Source: Candidatus Palauibacter poriticola
GTDB taxonomy: Bacteria > Gemmatimonadota > Gemmatimonadetes > Palauibacterales > Palauibacteraceae
NCBI GenBank assembly: GCA_012270965.1
Contig: JAAXHJ010000040.1
Span: 1-36,313 of the forward strand
Direction of reading: 5' to 3'
DNA: 36,313 bases
Below are positions 1-7,313 of this stretch, in pieces. The notes under the pieces are model-generated. The model was given only the letters and a program-made list of their open reading frames with translations. It was not told the origin of the DNA and searched no databases. Position numbers and translations under genes: made by a program. Numbering within the stretch: position 1 is the stretch's first letter; each line of letters starts with the position of its first letter.

Positions 1-110
1 GGGATCGTGCCCTCGCCCTAATAGACAGTGCGAGCGAGAAAAACGTCTCACCGGCCCCAGAGCCCCGATTCGGCGGTTTGTTCGGCTTGTTTTCGGCAAA
101 TCGCGCCGGA

Positions 111-226
111 CGGGAAGTTCTTGGCACATTTCGGGGCGGATTTCGGGAACTTTCTTCCCGACCGCCGGGAAGTTTCTGCCCTGGCACGGGAACTTCTTCC
201 CGAACCACTCGGGAACCTTTTGGCAC
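111..226. promoter_or_regulatory. Cluster of CGGGAA boxes upstream of the sigma factor gene
   Basis: Five CGGGAA boxes begin at 111, 144, 166, 187 and 210; the last four are 21-23 bp apart, about two helical turns. Two have an inverted partner: CGGGAA-N5-TTCCCG at 144-160 and CGGGAA-N4-TTCCCG at 187-202. A second word, TGGCAC, recurs at 122, 182 and 221. Helically phased repeats with dyads about 105 bp before a regulatory gene suggest an operator array for a dimeric regulator. The boxes also resemble the GGAAC -35 element of ECF sigma factors, but no GTC-type -10 lies at the usual distance. Nothing else recognisable lies in bases 1-330. Confidence 0.45.
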
Positions 227-330
227 CAAAGTCGTGGAAAAAGTACCCTGTCTGCGCGCTGGTCCCACCGGCAGCTTTAGTGTGCGCTTCGGCCAACGAG
301 GCGCGGACTCGTGCCGAAAGGAGCGGACGG

Positions 331-975
331 ATGAACCGCGACGGCGTTCGCAGTACCCGGGGGGACGGGCGGCACAGTGACGACGACCTGCTGCTGAGGG
401 TCGAACCGCTTGTCCAGTCGGTCGCCGTGCGATTCGCGCGGGACGGGACGACCGCCGAGGAACTCGCGCAGGCCTGCCGCATCCGAATCCATGAGAAGCG
501 GAGGCAGTGCCGCGACCCGGAAGCGTTGCTCGGATGGGCGAAGACGCTTTGCCGGCGCGTCTGCGCCGACGCGGTCGGCCGGGACCGGATCGAGCGGGAC
601 CGCCTTGTCGAGAGCGACGGCGAGGTCACTCCGGCCGTGGATACGGCTCCGGATCCCTTGGCAGCCGCCGAGACCGCCGAGTTGCGGCTTCGGATTCGAA
701 GCGCCTTGGCCCGTCTCCCGGCCGAGCAGCGGCGATTGCTGCTCCTCCGCCACTGGTACGGGCTGAGCGCCAACGAGATCGCGCGCCGCGAGAGCCTCCC
801 GGCTTCCACCGTGCGGAACCGGCTGAGGCGCGCCTGCCTGCGGCTGCGGCGCACGCCCGAGCTCGCCTGCTACGCGCCTCGTCGGCCGTCGCTGTGGTCG
901 CAAGTGCCGGGGAAGGGTATGATCAAGGGAGCTAACACCGGCGCTCCTCCCGCGCTTGGCGAGGCAGCGCCATGA
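331..975 (+). CDS. ECF-type RNA polymerase sigma factor
   Basis: A 214-residue sigma-70 family protein of ECF type. The N-terminal part (residues about 20-90) resembles sigma region 2, and the C-terminal part has a clear region 4: LARLPAEQRRLLLLRHWYG followed by the helix-turn-helix around LSANEIARRESLPASTVRNR. A linker of about 45 residues rich in acidic residues separates them. I chose the ATG at 331 because GAAAGGAG lies just upstream; the frame stays open further 5' but that stretch is the repeat-rich leader. The stop overlaps the next gene's start as ATGA, so it is probably cotranscribed and translationally coupled with the histidine kinase and response regulator. No anti-sigma gene is adjacent, so the two-component pair may take that role (inference). 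Confidence 0.8.
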   Translation: MNRDGVRSTRGDGRHSDDDLLLRVEPLVQSVAVRFARDGTTAEELAQACRIRIHEKRRQCRDPEALLGWAKTLCRRVCADAVGRDRIERDRLVESDGEVTPAVDTAPDPLAAAETAELRLRIRSALARLPAEQRRLLLLRHWYGLSANEIARRESLPASTVRNRLRRACLRLRRTPELACYAPRRPSLWSQVPGKGMIKGANTGAPPALGEAAP

Positions 976-1628
976 TCCCCGGCCTGTACTTCGAGGAGAT
1001 ACTCATCCACAAGCTGCTTGCCCGCCCGAGCGACTTCCGGGCGGTGTTCCGCGCATCGCCGGACGCGATGCTTCTCGTCGGTGCCGACGGCCTGCTGAGG
1101 GACGCGAACCCCGAGGCCGAGACGATGTTCGGCTGGTCGCGCGAAGAGATGGTCGGCGAGTCGGTCGAAATCCTGGTCCCCCCCGAGCTTCGGGACCGTC
1201 ACCGCCGCCACCGGGAGTCGTACCACCGCAAACCCGCGTCGCGTCCGATGGGCGTCGGCATGGAACTTGAAGCCGTGCACAAGGACGGCGGCGGGTTCCC
1301 CGTCGAGATCAGCCTCGGTCCGATGACCGACGAGACGGGTGAGGTGCTGGTGGTCTGCGCCGTGCGCAGTCTGGCTCAAAGCCAGATGCTTCGCAGGGTG
1401 GCGGCGGCGAGAGTCCTGGCTGCCGAGGCGGAGCGGTCGCGGATTGCCCGGGACCTGCACGACGAAGTGAAGCAAAGCCTCATGGCCGTCCAGCTTCACC
1501 TCGCCGCCTTGGTGGAAAGGGGAATGGCGGGGGAGGACGCGCCCGAAATGATCTCGGGCGTCCAGGGCGATCTGGACCGGTGTCATGACGCGCTGGACCG
1601 CGCCATACGGGACCTGATGCCTGTCTAG
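972..1628 (+). CDS. Sensor histidine kinase, N-terminal half (PAS + HisKA_3), ends at in-frame TAG
   Basis: Encodes the sensory and phospho-acceptor part of a NarX/DegS-type kinase. A PAS domain spans about residues 22-130 (RASPDAMLLVGADGLLRDAN, then FGWSREEMVGES). The HisKA_3 dimerisation helix follows, with the H-box RSRIARDLHDEVKQSL and phospho-acceptor His163. No signal peptide or membrane segment is visible, so it is probably cytosolic. The ATG overlaps the sigma factor stop, and GAGG precedes it. The reading frame ends at TAG 1626-1628 directly after DLMPV, where family members continue into the HATPase domain; that domain is present in the same frame downstream. As written, this half cannot bind ATP. 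It is either a fresh pseudogene, a site of readthrough, or a sequence error. Confidence 0.75.
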   Translation: MIPGLYFEEILIHKLLARPSDFRAVFRASPDAMLLVGADGLLRDANPEAETMFGWSREEMVGESVEILVPPELRDRHRRHRESYHRKPASRPMGVGMELEAVHKDGGGFPVEISLGPMTDETGEVLVVCAVRSLAQSQMLRRVAAARVLAAEAERSRIARDLHDEVKQSLMAVQLHLAALVERGMAGEDAPEMISGVQGDLDRCHDALDRAIRDLMPV

Positions 1629-2153
1629 TTGGAGGGGCATGGGCTCGAATTCGCGCTCAGCGTCCTTTGCCGCCGTACGGAGGAGCAGGGCTTCGCCATC
1701 GAGCGGGACATCCGCTGGGCGGGCAGGGCGCTGAGGGCCGAGACCAGTCTGGCCGTATTCCGGGTCGTGCAGGAGGCGCTCAACAACGCCAAGCGGCACA
1801 GCGGCGCCGGTAGCGCCAAGGTGAGGTACTGGAGGGAAGGCCGGACGCTGTATGCCGAAGTCAGCGATTCCGGCGCGGGCTTCTCGCCCGACGAGCTTGA
1901 GCCGCATCTGTCGGTCGGCCTCGAGAGCATGCGGGAGCGGAGCCGGATCGCCGGAGGGCGGCTAACCATCGCGAGCGCGCCCGGGGACGGCACGTCGGTC
2001 AGGCTCGAAGTGCCCATTGGGATGACAACCCGGAATGAGCTACTCCTGCCGGGTCGTGCTCGTAGACGACCATGCCGTTGTCCGCGCCGGAATCAAGCTG
2101 CTCATCGAACTCACGGAACGGTACGATGTGGTCGGAGAGGCTTCCTCCGGTGA
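1629..2153 (+). pseudogene. Sensor histidine kinase, C-terminal half (HATPase_c) after amber codon
   Basis: In-frame continuation of the kinase after TAG 1626-1628. It carries an N-box (VFRVVQEALNNAKRHSGA), a G-box (VSDSGAGFSPDEL) and the GLESMRERSRIAGGRL segment typical of HATPase_c in the NarX/DegS family, ending in SVRLEVP. The first codon after the stop is TTG, but no ribosome site precedes it, so independent translation is doubtful. The frame runs about 119 bases into the response regulator gene; the true domain ends near base 2015 and the extra Arg-rich tail is probably not functional. The ATP-binding residues look intact, so the nonsense change is likely recent, or the two halves are joined by readthrough. 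Confidence 0.65.
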
Positions 2154-2718
2154 AGCGGCCGTCGAGCGGGTCAACGCGCTCAAGCCCGACTTGGTGGTCA
2201 TGGACATCCGCATGCCGGGCATGGACGGCATTACCGCCACCCGAAGGATCACGACGCGGAACCCGGATGTCCGCGTGCTGGTGTTGACCGCCTACGACGA
2301 CCCGGAGTATGTCGAGGCCGCGATCGAGGCGGGCGCAATGGGCTGCCTGAGCAAGCGGCGGGCTCGCTCCGATCTGGTCGGAGCCCTCGACATGGTGGCC
2401 GCCGGAAGGATGACGTTCCCCGCGCATGTCGTCGGGCTGCTGTCGAAGGCACGAAACACCTCGCGGAGCCTTGCCGGTGGCTGGGACTCCCTGAGCGAGC
2501 GGGAACGCGATGTCCTGTACCTCACCGCGACCGGCTACACCGCCGAGGAGATCGCCCGCCGGATCCATCTGGCGCCGAAGACCGTCGCGAACTACCGAAT
2601 GTCCCTGAAGAGCAAGCTGGGCGTCCAGAGCCGCGTCGATCTCATGCGGGTTGTTGTGGAATCGGGCCATCTGGCGGACATGCTGAAGACGGCCGGGATC
2701 GGGCCGAAGAATCCGTGA
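2035..2718 (+). CDS. NarL/FixJ-family response regulator
   Basis: A 227-residue DNA-binding response regulator. The receiver domain has the acidic pair D11-D12, phospho-acceptor D57 in LVVMDIRMPGMDG, the conserved Thr in VLVLTAYDD and the Lys in GCLSKR. The LuxR-type helix-turn-helix occupies about residues 150-215: LSERERDVLYLTATGYTAEEIARR, then HLAPKTVANYR. It is the expected partner of the upstream HisKA_3 kinase. Its ATG lies inside the tail of the kinase frame. If the kinase is dead, this regulator would be an orphan or be driven by another kinase. A target could be the repeat array before the sigma factor gene (speculative). Confidence 0.9.
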   Translation: MSYSCRVVLVDDHAVVRAGIKLLIELTERYDVVGEASSGEAAVERVNALKPDLVVMDIRMPGMDGITATRRITTRNPDVRVLVLTAYDDPEYVEAAIEAGAMGCLSKRRARSDLVGALDMVAAGRMTFPAHVVGLLSKARNTSRSLAGGWDSLSERERDVLYLTATGYTAEEIARRIHLAPKTVANYRMSLKSKLGVQSRVDLMRVVVESGHLADMLKTAGIGPKNP

Positions 2719-2871
2719 GCTTGACCCGGTGCTGGGGTTCGCACAACTTCCCGCCAATCAACCCCGACTCTCCCGCATCTTTGACCCGTACGCGTCGGAA
2801 TCGGCGTCCCGGCAAGAGCGGCAGATCGTGCAGCCCTAGTTGAACTTACATGATCTCCTGCCGGGTTTCTG

Positions 2872-2881
2872 GTTTCAGGTG
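2872..2881 (+). repeat. ISL3 left terminal inverted repeat core
   Basis: GTTTCAGGTG, matched by its reverse complement at 4145-4154. It lies 50 bp before the chosen transposase start, a position expected for an IS end. Confidence 0.5.
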
Positions 2882-2930
2882 CTCTGTCGGGCCGGCGGAG
2901 GGGCTCGGAGCGGCCGGGCGGGACGGCGGC

Positions 2931-3911
2931 ATGACGGAGCGGGGACTGTTCGAGCGGGCGCTGGGTCTTACATGGCCGTGGCGGGTGGGGCGGACGGAGT
3001 TCGACGCGGCGGAGCGCCGCCTGGACCTTCATCTGGACTTCGAGCCGGGCGGGACGGTCGACTTCCCCTCCTGCGGGCGCGGGGGCTGCAAGGCGCACGA
3101 CTCGAGTCCGAAGCGCTGGCGCCATTTGGATTTCTTCCGGCACCGGGCCTACCTGCACGCTCGGGTGCCGCGGGTTCGGTGTCCGGCGTGCGGGGTGAGG
3201 CGGGCGGAGGTGCCGTGGGCGGAGCGGAGCTCGGGCTTCACGCTGTGGTTCGAGGCGCTGGTGGTGACTCTGGCCCGGAAGATGCCGGTCAGGGCGGTGG
3301 CCCGTCTGACGGGTGAGCACGACACGCGGCCGTGGCGGCTTCTGAAGCGACGCGTGCGGGAGGCGCGGGCGAGGGCCGACTTCTCGTCGGTGCGGGCGGT
3401 GGCGGTGGACGAGACGGCGTGCCGGCGGGGCCACGACCACATCACGCTGTTCGCGGATCCGGACCGCTCGCGGCTGCTGTACGCCGCGCCCGGGCGCGAC
3501 GCCTCGGTCGTGAGCCTGTTCCGGCGGGACCTCGAGGCGCACGGGGGAGACGCCGAGAGCGTTCGGGATCTCTGCATGGACATGTCCGCGGCGTACATGA
3601 AGGGGGCGCGGGAGGTGTTCGCCGGGGTGGCGGTCACCTTCGACCGCTTCCACGTCCAGCGTCTCATGAACCGGGCGGTCGACGAGGTGAGGCGCGCCGA
3701 GCGCCGGGAGCGACCCGAGCTGAACCGCACCCGCTACCCGTGGCTCAAGAGACGCGGCAGGCTCACCGCCTCCCGGCGCGAGCGGCTTGCCGCGCTCCCG
3801 GACCCGGCGGGCCGGAGTTTCAAGACCGCCCTCGCGTACCGGATCAAGCTTGCCTTCGAGACGTTCTGGAATCTCCCGCCCCGGCTGGTGGAGGTCTACC
3901 TCGGGAAGTAG
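2931..3911 (+). CDS. ISL3-family transposase, main part, ends at in-frame TAG
   Basis: DDE transposase of the ISL3 family. The N-terminus has the family opening (LFERALGLTWPWRVGRTEF), then a zinc-binding region with Cys pairs (about residues 46-90, including RCPACGVRR). The catalytic core starts with VAVDETACRRGHDHITLF and includes DLCMDMSAAYMKGA and TFDRFHVQRLMNRAVDEVRR. The ATG at 2931 gives the usual family N-terminus; the frame is open upstream but would cross the terminal repeat. TAG at 3909-3911 cuts the protein after VEVYLGK, about 80 residues short; homologues usually have Trp or another aromatic residue here, so TGG to TAG is a likely cause. The last catalytic Glu lies beyond the stop, so this product should be inactive. 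Confidence 0.8.
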   Translation: MTERGLFERALGLTWPWRVGRTEFDAAERRLDLHLDFEPGGTVDFPSCGRGGCKAHDSSPKRWRHLDFFRHRAYLHARVPRVRCPACGVRRAEVPWAERSSGFTLWFEALVVTLARKMPVRAVARLTGEHDTRPWRLLKRRVREARARADFSSVRAVAVDETACRRGHDHITLFADPDRSRLLYAAPGRDASVVSLFRRDLEAHGGDAESVRDLCMDMSAAYMKGAREVFAGVAVTFDRFHVQRLMNRAVDEVRRAERRERPELNRTRYPWLKRRGRLTASRRERLAALPDPAGRSFKTALAYRIKLAFETFWNLPPRLVEVYLGK

Positions 3912-4151
3912 TGCGACTGGGCCGCCGAAAGCGGTCTGAAGCCCGTCATCGATGCGGCGAACACGATCCGCGGGCACTGGGACGGCATCCTCCTCCGGTT
4001 CCGATCAAGGATCACCAACGGCATGATCGAGGGAATCAACTCCCTCGTCCAAGCTGCGAAGGCCCGGGCCCGGGGCTACCGGACCACCGAAAACTTCATC
4101 GCCATCGCCTACCTCGTGTGCGGCAAGCTCGACTTCAAACTACCCACCTGA
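3912..4151 (+). pseudogene. ISL3 transposase C-terminal remnant after amber codon
   Basis: In-frame continuation of the transposase. It reads CDWAAESGLKPVIDAA, then HWDGILLRFRSRITNGMIEG, INSLVQAAKARARGYRT and ends in YLVCGKLDFKLPT, which is the canonical ISL3 C-terminus with the catalytic Glu in NGMIEGINS. There is no frameshift and the sequence is well preserved, so the interruption is a single codon. There is no start codon with a ribosome site, so it is not expected to be made alone. Confidence 0.75.
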
Positions 4152-4154
4152 AAC
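4145..4154 (-). repeat. ISL3 right terminal inverted repeat core
   Basis: CACCTGAAAC, the complement of the left core at 2872-2881. The TGA that ends the full-length transposase frame (4149-4151) is embedded in it. Confidence 0.5.
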
Positions 4155-4166
4155 AGTGAGGAACCT

Positions 4167-4449
4167 TTTTTTGTTGAGATGTCCCGCTCCACCCGGAGCC
4201 GCCTGTTCTCACGCCTCAGACGCGACATCTCGCTCCGCGCCTCCGTCGTCAGCCCGTCGCTCCGCGCCTCCGTCGTCAGCCCGTCGCTCCGCACCCCCTC
4301 GTCCAGATCCGCCCGCCTCACCCAGTTGCGGATCGTCTGCGCCGAGGGCTCGAACTCCCGAGCCAGCGACCCCGGCCGCGACCCGCCCGCGCCAGCTCGA
4401 CCAGCCGCTCCCGGTACTCCGGTGGATACCGCCCCGCTCTTGTGGCCAC
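4167..4449 (-). pseudogene. IS3-family transposase OrfA, frameshifted and truncated
   Basis: Remnant of the helix-turn-helix subunit of an IS3-type transposase. The start is GTG 4449-4447 with AAGGAGGTG (4462-4454) just upstream. The first frame reads VATRAGRYPPEYRERLVELARAG; near base 4375 a small indel moves the coding signal to another frame, which reads PGSLAREFEPSAQTIRNWVR, then ADLDEGVRSDGLTTEAR and the leucine-zipper-like LRRENRRLRVERDI. The motif SDGLTTEAR is doubled by a 27-bp tandem duplication. It ends at the A-rich slippery site. Frameshift, duplication and missing OrfB make it non-functional. Confidence 0.7.
4232..4285. repeat. 27-bp perfect tandem duplication within IS3 orfA
   Basis: Two adjacent identical 27-bp copies (4232-4258 and 4259-4285) that start GCTCCGCGCC. 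They add nine residues to the OrfA remnant without changing frame, a typical replication-slippage event in a gene no longer under selection. Confidence 0.85.
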
Positions 4450-4707
4450 GACGCACCTCCTTGGTTGGCTCAACGAAAAGGTGTCCGTGAAACCGGGGCA
4501 GCTCCAGGCCGCGTTCTGCGCGGCGATGGTCGCGAGCGTCTGGTCCGCCGTGGCGTATCCGTTGCGCACCCTTGATGTTGGGGCCGGAGGAGGGGCGGCG
4601 TAAGCACCGCGAGATGTGGTGTTCCGGCCCGACCATGGCCACAACATATTGCGCGTTGCGACAGTGCCTGTTCTCTTCCACCGACTAGCTACGCCGATAC
4701 CGGATCG

Positions 4708-7266
4708 GTGGAAAAAGCGGTTTCGATGCCCGGACGAAGAGCGTACAGAACGATGACGATCCGCGCGGTCGGCGCGGCCCTGGCGCTGGTTCTTGCGGTC
4801 CCCGCGAGCCTTCCCGCGCAGGAGCGCCGGGCTCCGTCCGCCGCGGCGGTGGCCGGGGCCGCCGGCCAGCCCGGCGTCGGTTCGGCGGCCGACCTCGCGC
4901 ACGCGCGGATTCCCGGTCCCGTTGCAGGCGGCGCAGGCCGTGTCGCGGCGGGGCCGAACGACATCGTGCAGGGCGTCTGCACGAACTGCCACAACAGCCG
5001 GCGCCTCGCGGGCAACCTCACCCTCGAATCGTTCGATGTGGATGCCGCGGACGAGCAGGCGGAGACGGCGGAGAAGATGATCCGCAAGCTGCGCGCCGGC
5101 ATGATGCCGCCGCCCGGCCTGCTGCGCCGCCCCGCGGAAGAGGATCTGCTCGAACTCGTCGAGACGCTGGAGGAGATCGTCGACGACGCCGCGGCGCGGA
5201 ATCCGAACCCCGGCGGCCGCACCTTCCAGCGGCTCAACCGTCCCGAGTACGAGCGGGCGGTCCGCGATCTTCTGGGGCTCGAGGTCGATGCGGGCAAGTG
5301 GCTCCCCAACGACCAGATGAGCGCCAACTTCGACAACATCGCCGACGTGCAGGCGCTCTCGCCGACGCTGCTCGACGCCTACCTGAACGCGGCGGCGGAG
5401 ATCAGCCGCATGGCCGTGGGCGACCGCAACGCTCCCGCGGTCAACACGACGTACAAGAACTCGCAGTACGTGTCGCAGCACCCGTGGGACCACGTGGAGG
5501 GGGCCCCGTTCGGGACGCGCGGCGGGATGGTCGTGGAGCACACCTTCCCGGCCGACGGCGAGTACACCTTCTCGCTCGTCTTCACCTCCGGTGCGAACTC
5601 CCGCATGGAGGACGTCGACATCTCGATCGGCGGCGAGCGGGTCGCGCTCCTCCACTACACGCGGCGCGGAGGCGGGGCGGATGACCGCGGCTTCACGCCC
5701 GTCGAGACGGAACCGGTCTTCGTCCGCGCCGGCCAGCACCGCGTTTCGGCGGCCTTCGTCCGGCGGCAGGAGGGGCCGTACGAGGATCTGATCCGGCCGC
5801 ACGTGTGGTCCAACGCCGGCGGCGGTTCGGGCGGAGGCGGGGTCACCACGCTGCCGCACCTGCAGGATCTCATCATCGGCGGGCCGCACAACCCGACCGG
5901 CGTGTCGGAGTCGCCGGTCCGCAAGCGCATCTTCACGTGCCGTCCCACCTCGTCCGGCGAGGAGCGGCCCTGCGCTCGGGGCATCCTGACCGACCTCGCG
6001 CGCAGCGCCTACCGCCGCCCGCTCGCACCGAGCGAGGTCGACGGCCTGATGACGTTCTACGACATGGGCGTCGAGCAGGGCGGGTTCGAGATCGGCGTGC
6101 GCATGGCCCTCGAGGCAGTCCTCGCGAGCCCCTTCTTCGTCCTCCGGCTCGAGCGCGAGCCCGAGGGCGTTGCGAGCGGGCAGGCGTACGCGCTCGAGGA
6201 CATCGACCTCGCCTCGCGGCTCTCGTTCTTCCTCTGGGGCCTTCCGCCCGACGAGGAGCTGCGCGCCGCGGCGGTCGGCGGACGGCTTTCCGATCCCGGA
6301 GAACTGGAGCGGCAGGCGCGCCGCATGCTCGCCGACCCCCGCTCCGAGGCGCTGAGTTCGCGCTTCGTGTCCCAGTGGCTGCGGTTGCAGGATCTCTACA
6401 AGGTCCGGCCCGACCCCAACTTCTTCCCGAACTTCGACGAGAACCTCGCGGACGCGATGAAGCGGGAGACCGAACTCCTCTTCCAGAGCCTCATCCGCGA
6501 GGACCGGAGCCTGCTCGATTTCTTCCGGGCGGACTACACGTTCGTGAACGAGCGCTTGGCCCACCACTACGGGTTCGAGAGCGTGGCCGGGCGCGACTTC
6601 CAGCGCGTGAGCTATCCCGGCGATGAGCGCGTCGGGATCCTCGGCCACGGCAGCGTCCTCGTCCTCACCTCGCTCGCGAACCGCACGTCTCCCGTGCTCC
6701 GCGGCAAGTGGGTGATGGAGGTGCTGCTCGGGACGCCGCCCCCGCCGCCCCCGCCGGGGGTGCCGGATCTGGATGAGACGGAGGATTCGAAGGACGGCCG
6801 CCTGCTCACGACGCGGGAGCGGATGGAGATGCACCGGGCGAGTCCGGCCTGCCGCTCCTGCCACCGGTTCATGGACCCGATCGGTCTCGCGCTGGACAAC
6901 TTCGATGTGACCGGCAAGTGGCGCCTGCGCGAGAACGGGATGCCGCTCGACACGCGCGGCGATTTCTACGACGGAACGCCGGTCGAGACACCGCCCGAAC
7001 TCGTCGGCGCGCTCCTCAAGCGCCCGCTGCCGCTGCTCCGGAACTTCACGGAGAATCTGGCCGCGTACGCGCTCGGCCGTCGGGTCGAGTACTACGACCA
7101 GCCTTGGATCCGGTCGATCGTGGAGGACGCCGAAGAGGATGACTACAAGCTTTCGGCGCTGATCATGGGCGTCGTGAACGGCGATGCCTTCAAGATGAAG
7201 CGGGCCATGCCCGCGACCGCGGTAGAAGAGGAAGTTTCCGAGGAGGTTTCCGAAGACCGCCGCTAG
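4708..7266 (+). CDS. Secreted DUF1592/DUF1588/DUF1585 cytochrome-type protein
   Basis: A large exported protein of the planctomycete-type cytochrome family. After a signal peptide (ALALVLAVPASLPAQ) comes a cytochrome-like segment with CTNCH (C91, C94, H95), then DUF1587 (FQRLNRPEYERAVRDLLGL), a carbohydrate-binding-like middle region, DUF1595 (ARSAYRRPLAPSEVDGL), DUF1592 (DIDLASRLSFFLWGLPPDEE), DUF1588 with a second haem site CRSCH (C715-H719) and DUF1585 (NFTENLAAYALGRRVEYYD). Start is uncertain: GTG 4708, ATG 4726 or ATG 4753 all keep the signal peptide. It is followed 47 bp later by a DUF1552 gene, its usual partner. The biochemical role of this pair is unknown; two c-haem sites suggest periplasmic electron transfer tied to degradation of a polymer (inference). 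The IS remnants end about 200 bp upstream. Confidence 0.85.
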   Translation: MEKAVSMPGRRAYRTMTIRAVGAALALVLAVPASLPAQERRAPSAAAVAGAAGQPGVGSAADLAHARIPGPVAGGAGRVAAGPNDIVQGVCTNCHNSRRLAGNLTLESFDVDAADEQAETAEKMIRKLRAGMMPPPGLLRRPAEEDLLELVETLEEIVDDAAARNPNPGGRTFQRLNRPEYERAVRDLLGLEVDAGKWLPNDQMSANFDNIADVQALSPTLLDAYLNAAAEISRMAVGDRNAPAVNTTYKNSQYVSQHPWDHVEGAPFGTRGGMVVEHTFPADGEYTFSLVFTSGANSRMEDVDISIGGERVALLHYTRRGGGADDRGFTPVETEPVFVRAGQHRVSAAFVRRQEGPYEDLIRPHVWSNAGGGSGGGGVTTLPHLQDLIIGGPHNPTGVSESPVRKRIFTCRPTSSGEERPCARGILTDLARSAYRRPLAPSEVDGLMTFYDMGVEQGGFEIGVRMALEAVLASPFFVLRLEREPEGVASGQAYALEDIDLASRLSFFLWGLPPDEELRAAAVGGRLSDPGELERQARRMLADPRSEALSSRFVSQWLRLQDLYKVRPDPNFFPNFDENLADAMKRETELLFQSLIREDRSLLDFFRADYTFVNERLAHHYGFESVAGRDFQRVSYPGDERVGILGHGSVLVLTSLANRTSPVLRGKWVMEVLLGTPPPPPPPGVPDLDETEDSKDGRLLTTRERMEMHRASPACRSCHRFMDPIGLALDNFDVTGKWRLRENGMPLDTRGDFYDGTPVETPPELVGALLKRPLPLLRNFTENLAAYALGRRVEYYDQPWIRSIVEDAEEDDYKLSALIMGVVNGDAFKMKRAMPATAVEEEVSEEVSEDRR

Positions 7267-7313
7267 ACGGCCCGTGCGGCCGGGCGGCGGTCCGGCGTTC
7301 CGAGAGGGAGAAC

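Larger units (their letters stand above)
2863..4166 (+). mobile_element. ISL3-family insertion sequence
   Basis: The element consists of one transposase gene between imperfect inverted ends. The best shared core is GTTTCAGGTG at 2872-2881 and its complement at 4145-4154; further matching bases (GG-TT-CT pattern) extend outward to about 2863 and 4166. The transposase stop codon lies inside the right end. No target-site duplication can be seen at either edge, and the right edge runs into a broken IS3-family gene, so the insertion has been rearranged or a deletion has removed the other half of the IS3 copy. The exact ends are uncertain by several bases. Confidence 0.6.
4167..4506 (-). mobile_element. 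Truncated IS3-family element (left end and orfA only)
   Basis: On the minus strand, 4506 downward begins TGGAGCTGCCCCGGTTTCAC, which resembles the TGAACCGCCCCGG-type ends of IS3/IS407 elements. About 60 bp further in, orfA starts behind a strong ribosome site. The element stops at the A7 run (4168-4174), where the orfA-orfB frameshift would occur, and directly meets the ISL3 right end; orfB is missing. Bases 4507-4707 show no recognisable gene. Confidence 0.55.

Noticed and set aside
122-226. Sigma-54 promoter suggested by three TGGCAC words
   Set aside because: No TTGC-type -12 element lies at the required spacing after any of the three.
212-235. ECF promoter (GGAAC ... GTC) before the sigma factor gene
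   Set aside because: The distance between the two elements is about three bases too short compared with known ECF promoters; kept only as a note.
4318-6864. A very long open frame on the minus strand across the DUF1592 gene
   Set aside because: It is a GC-rich shadow of the plus-strand gene, with low-complexity His/Arg-rich sequence. Only its last part (the IS3 orfA remnant) has real family similarity.
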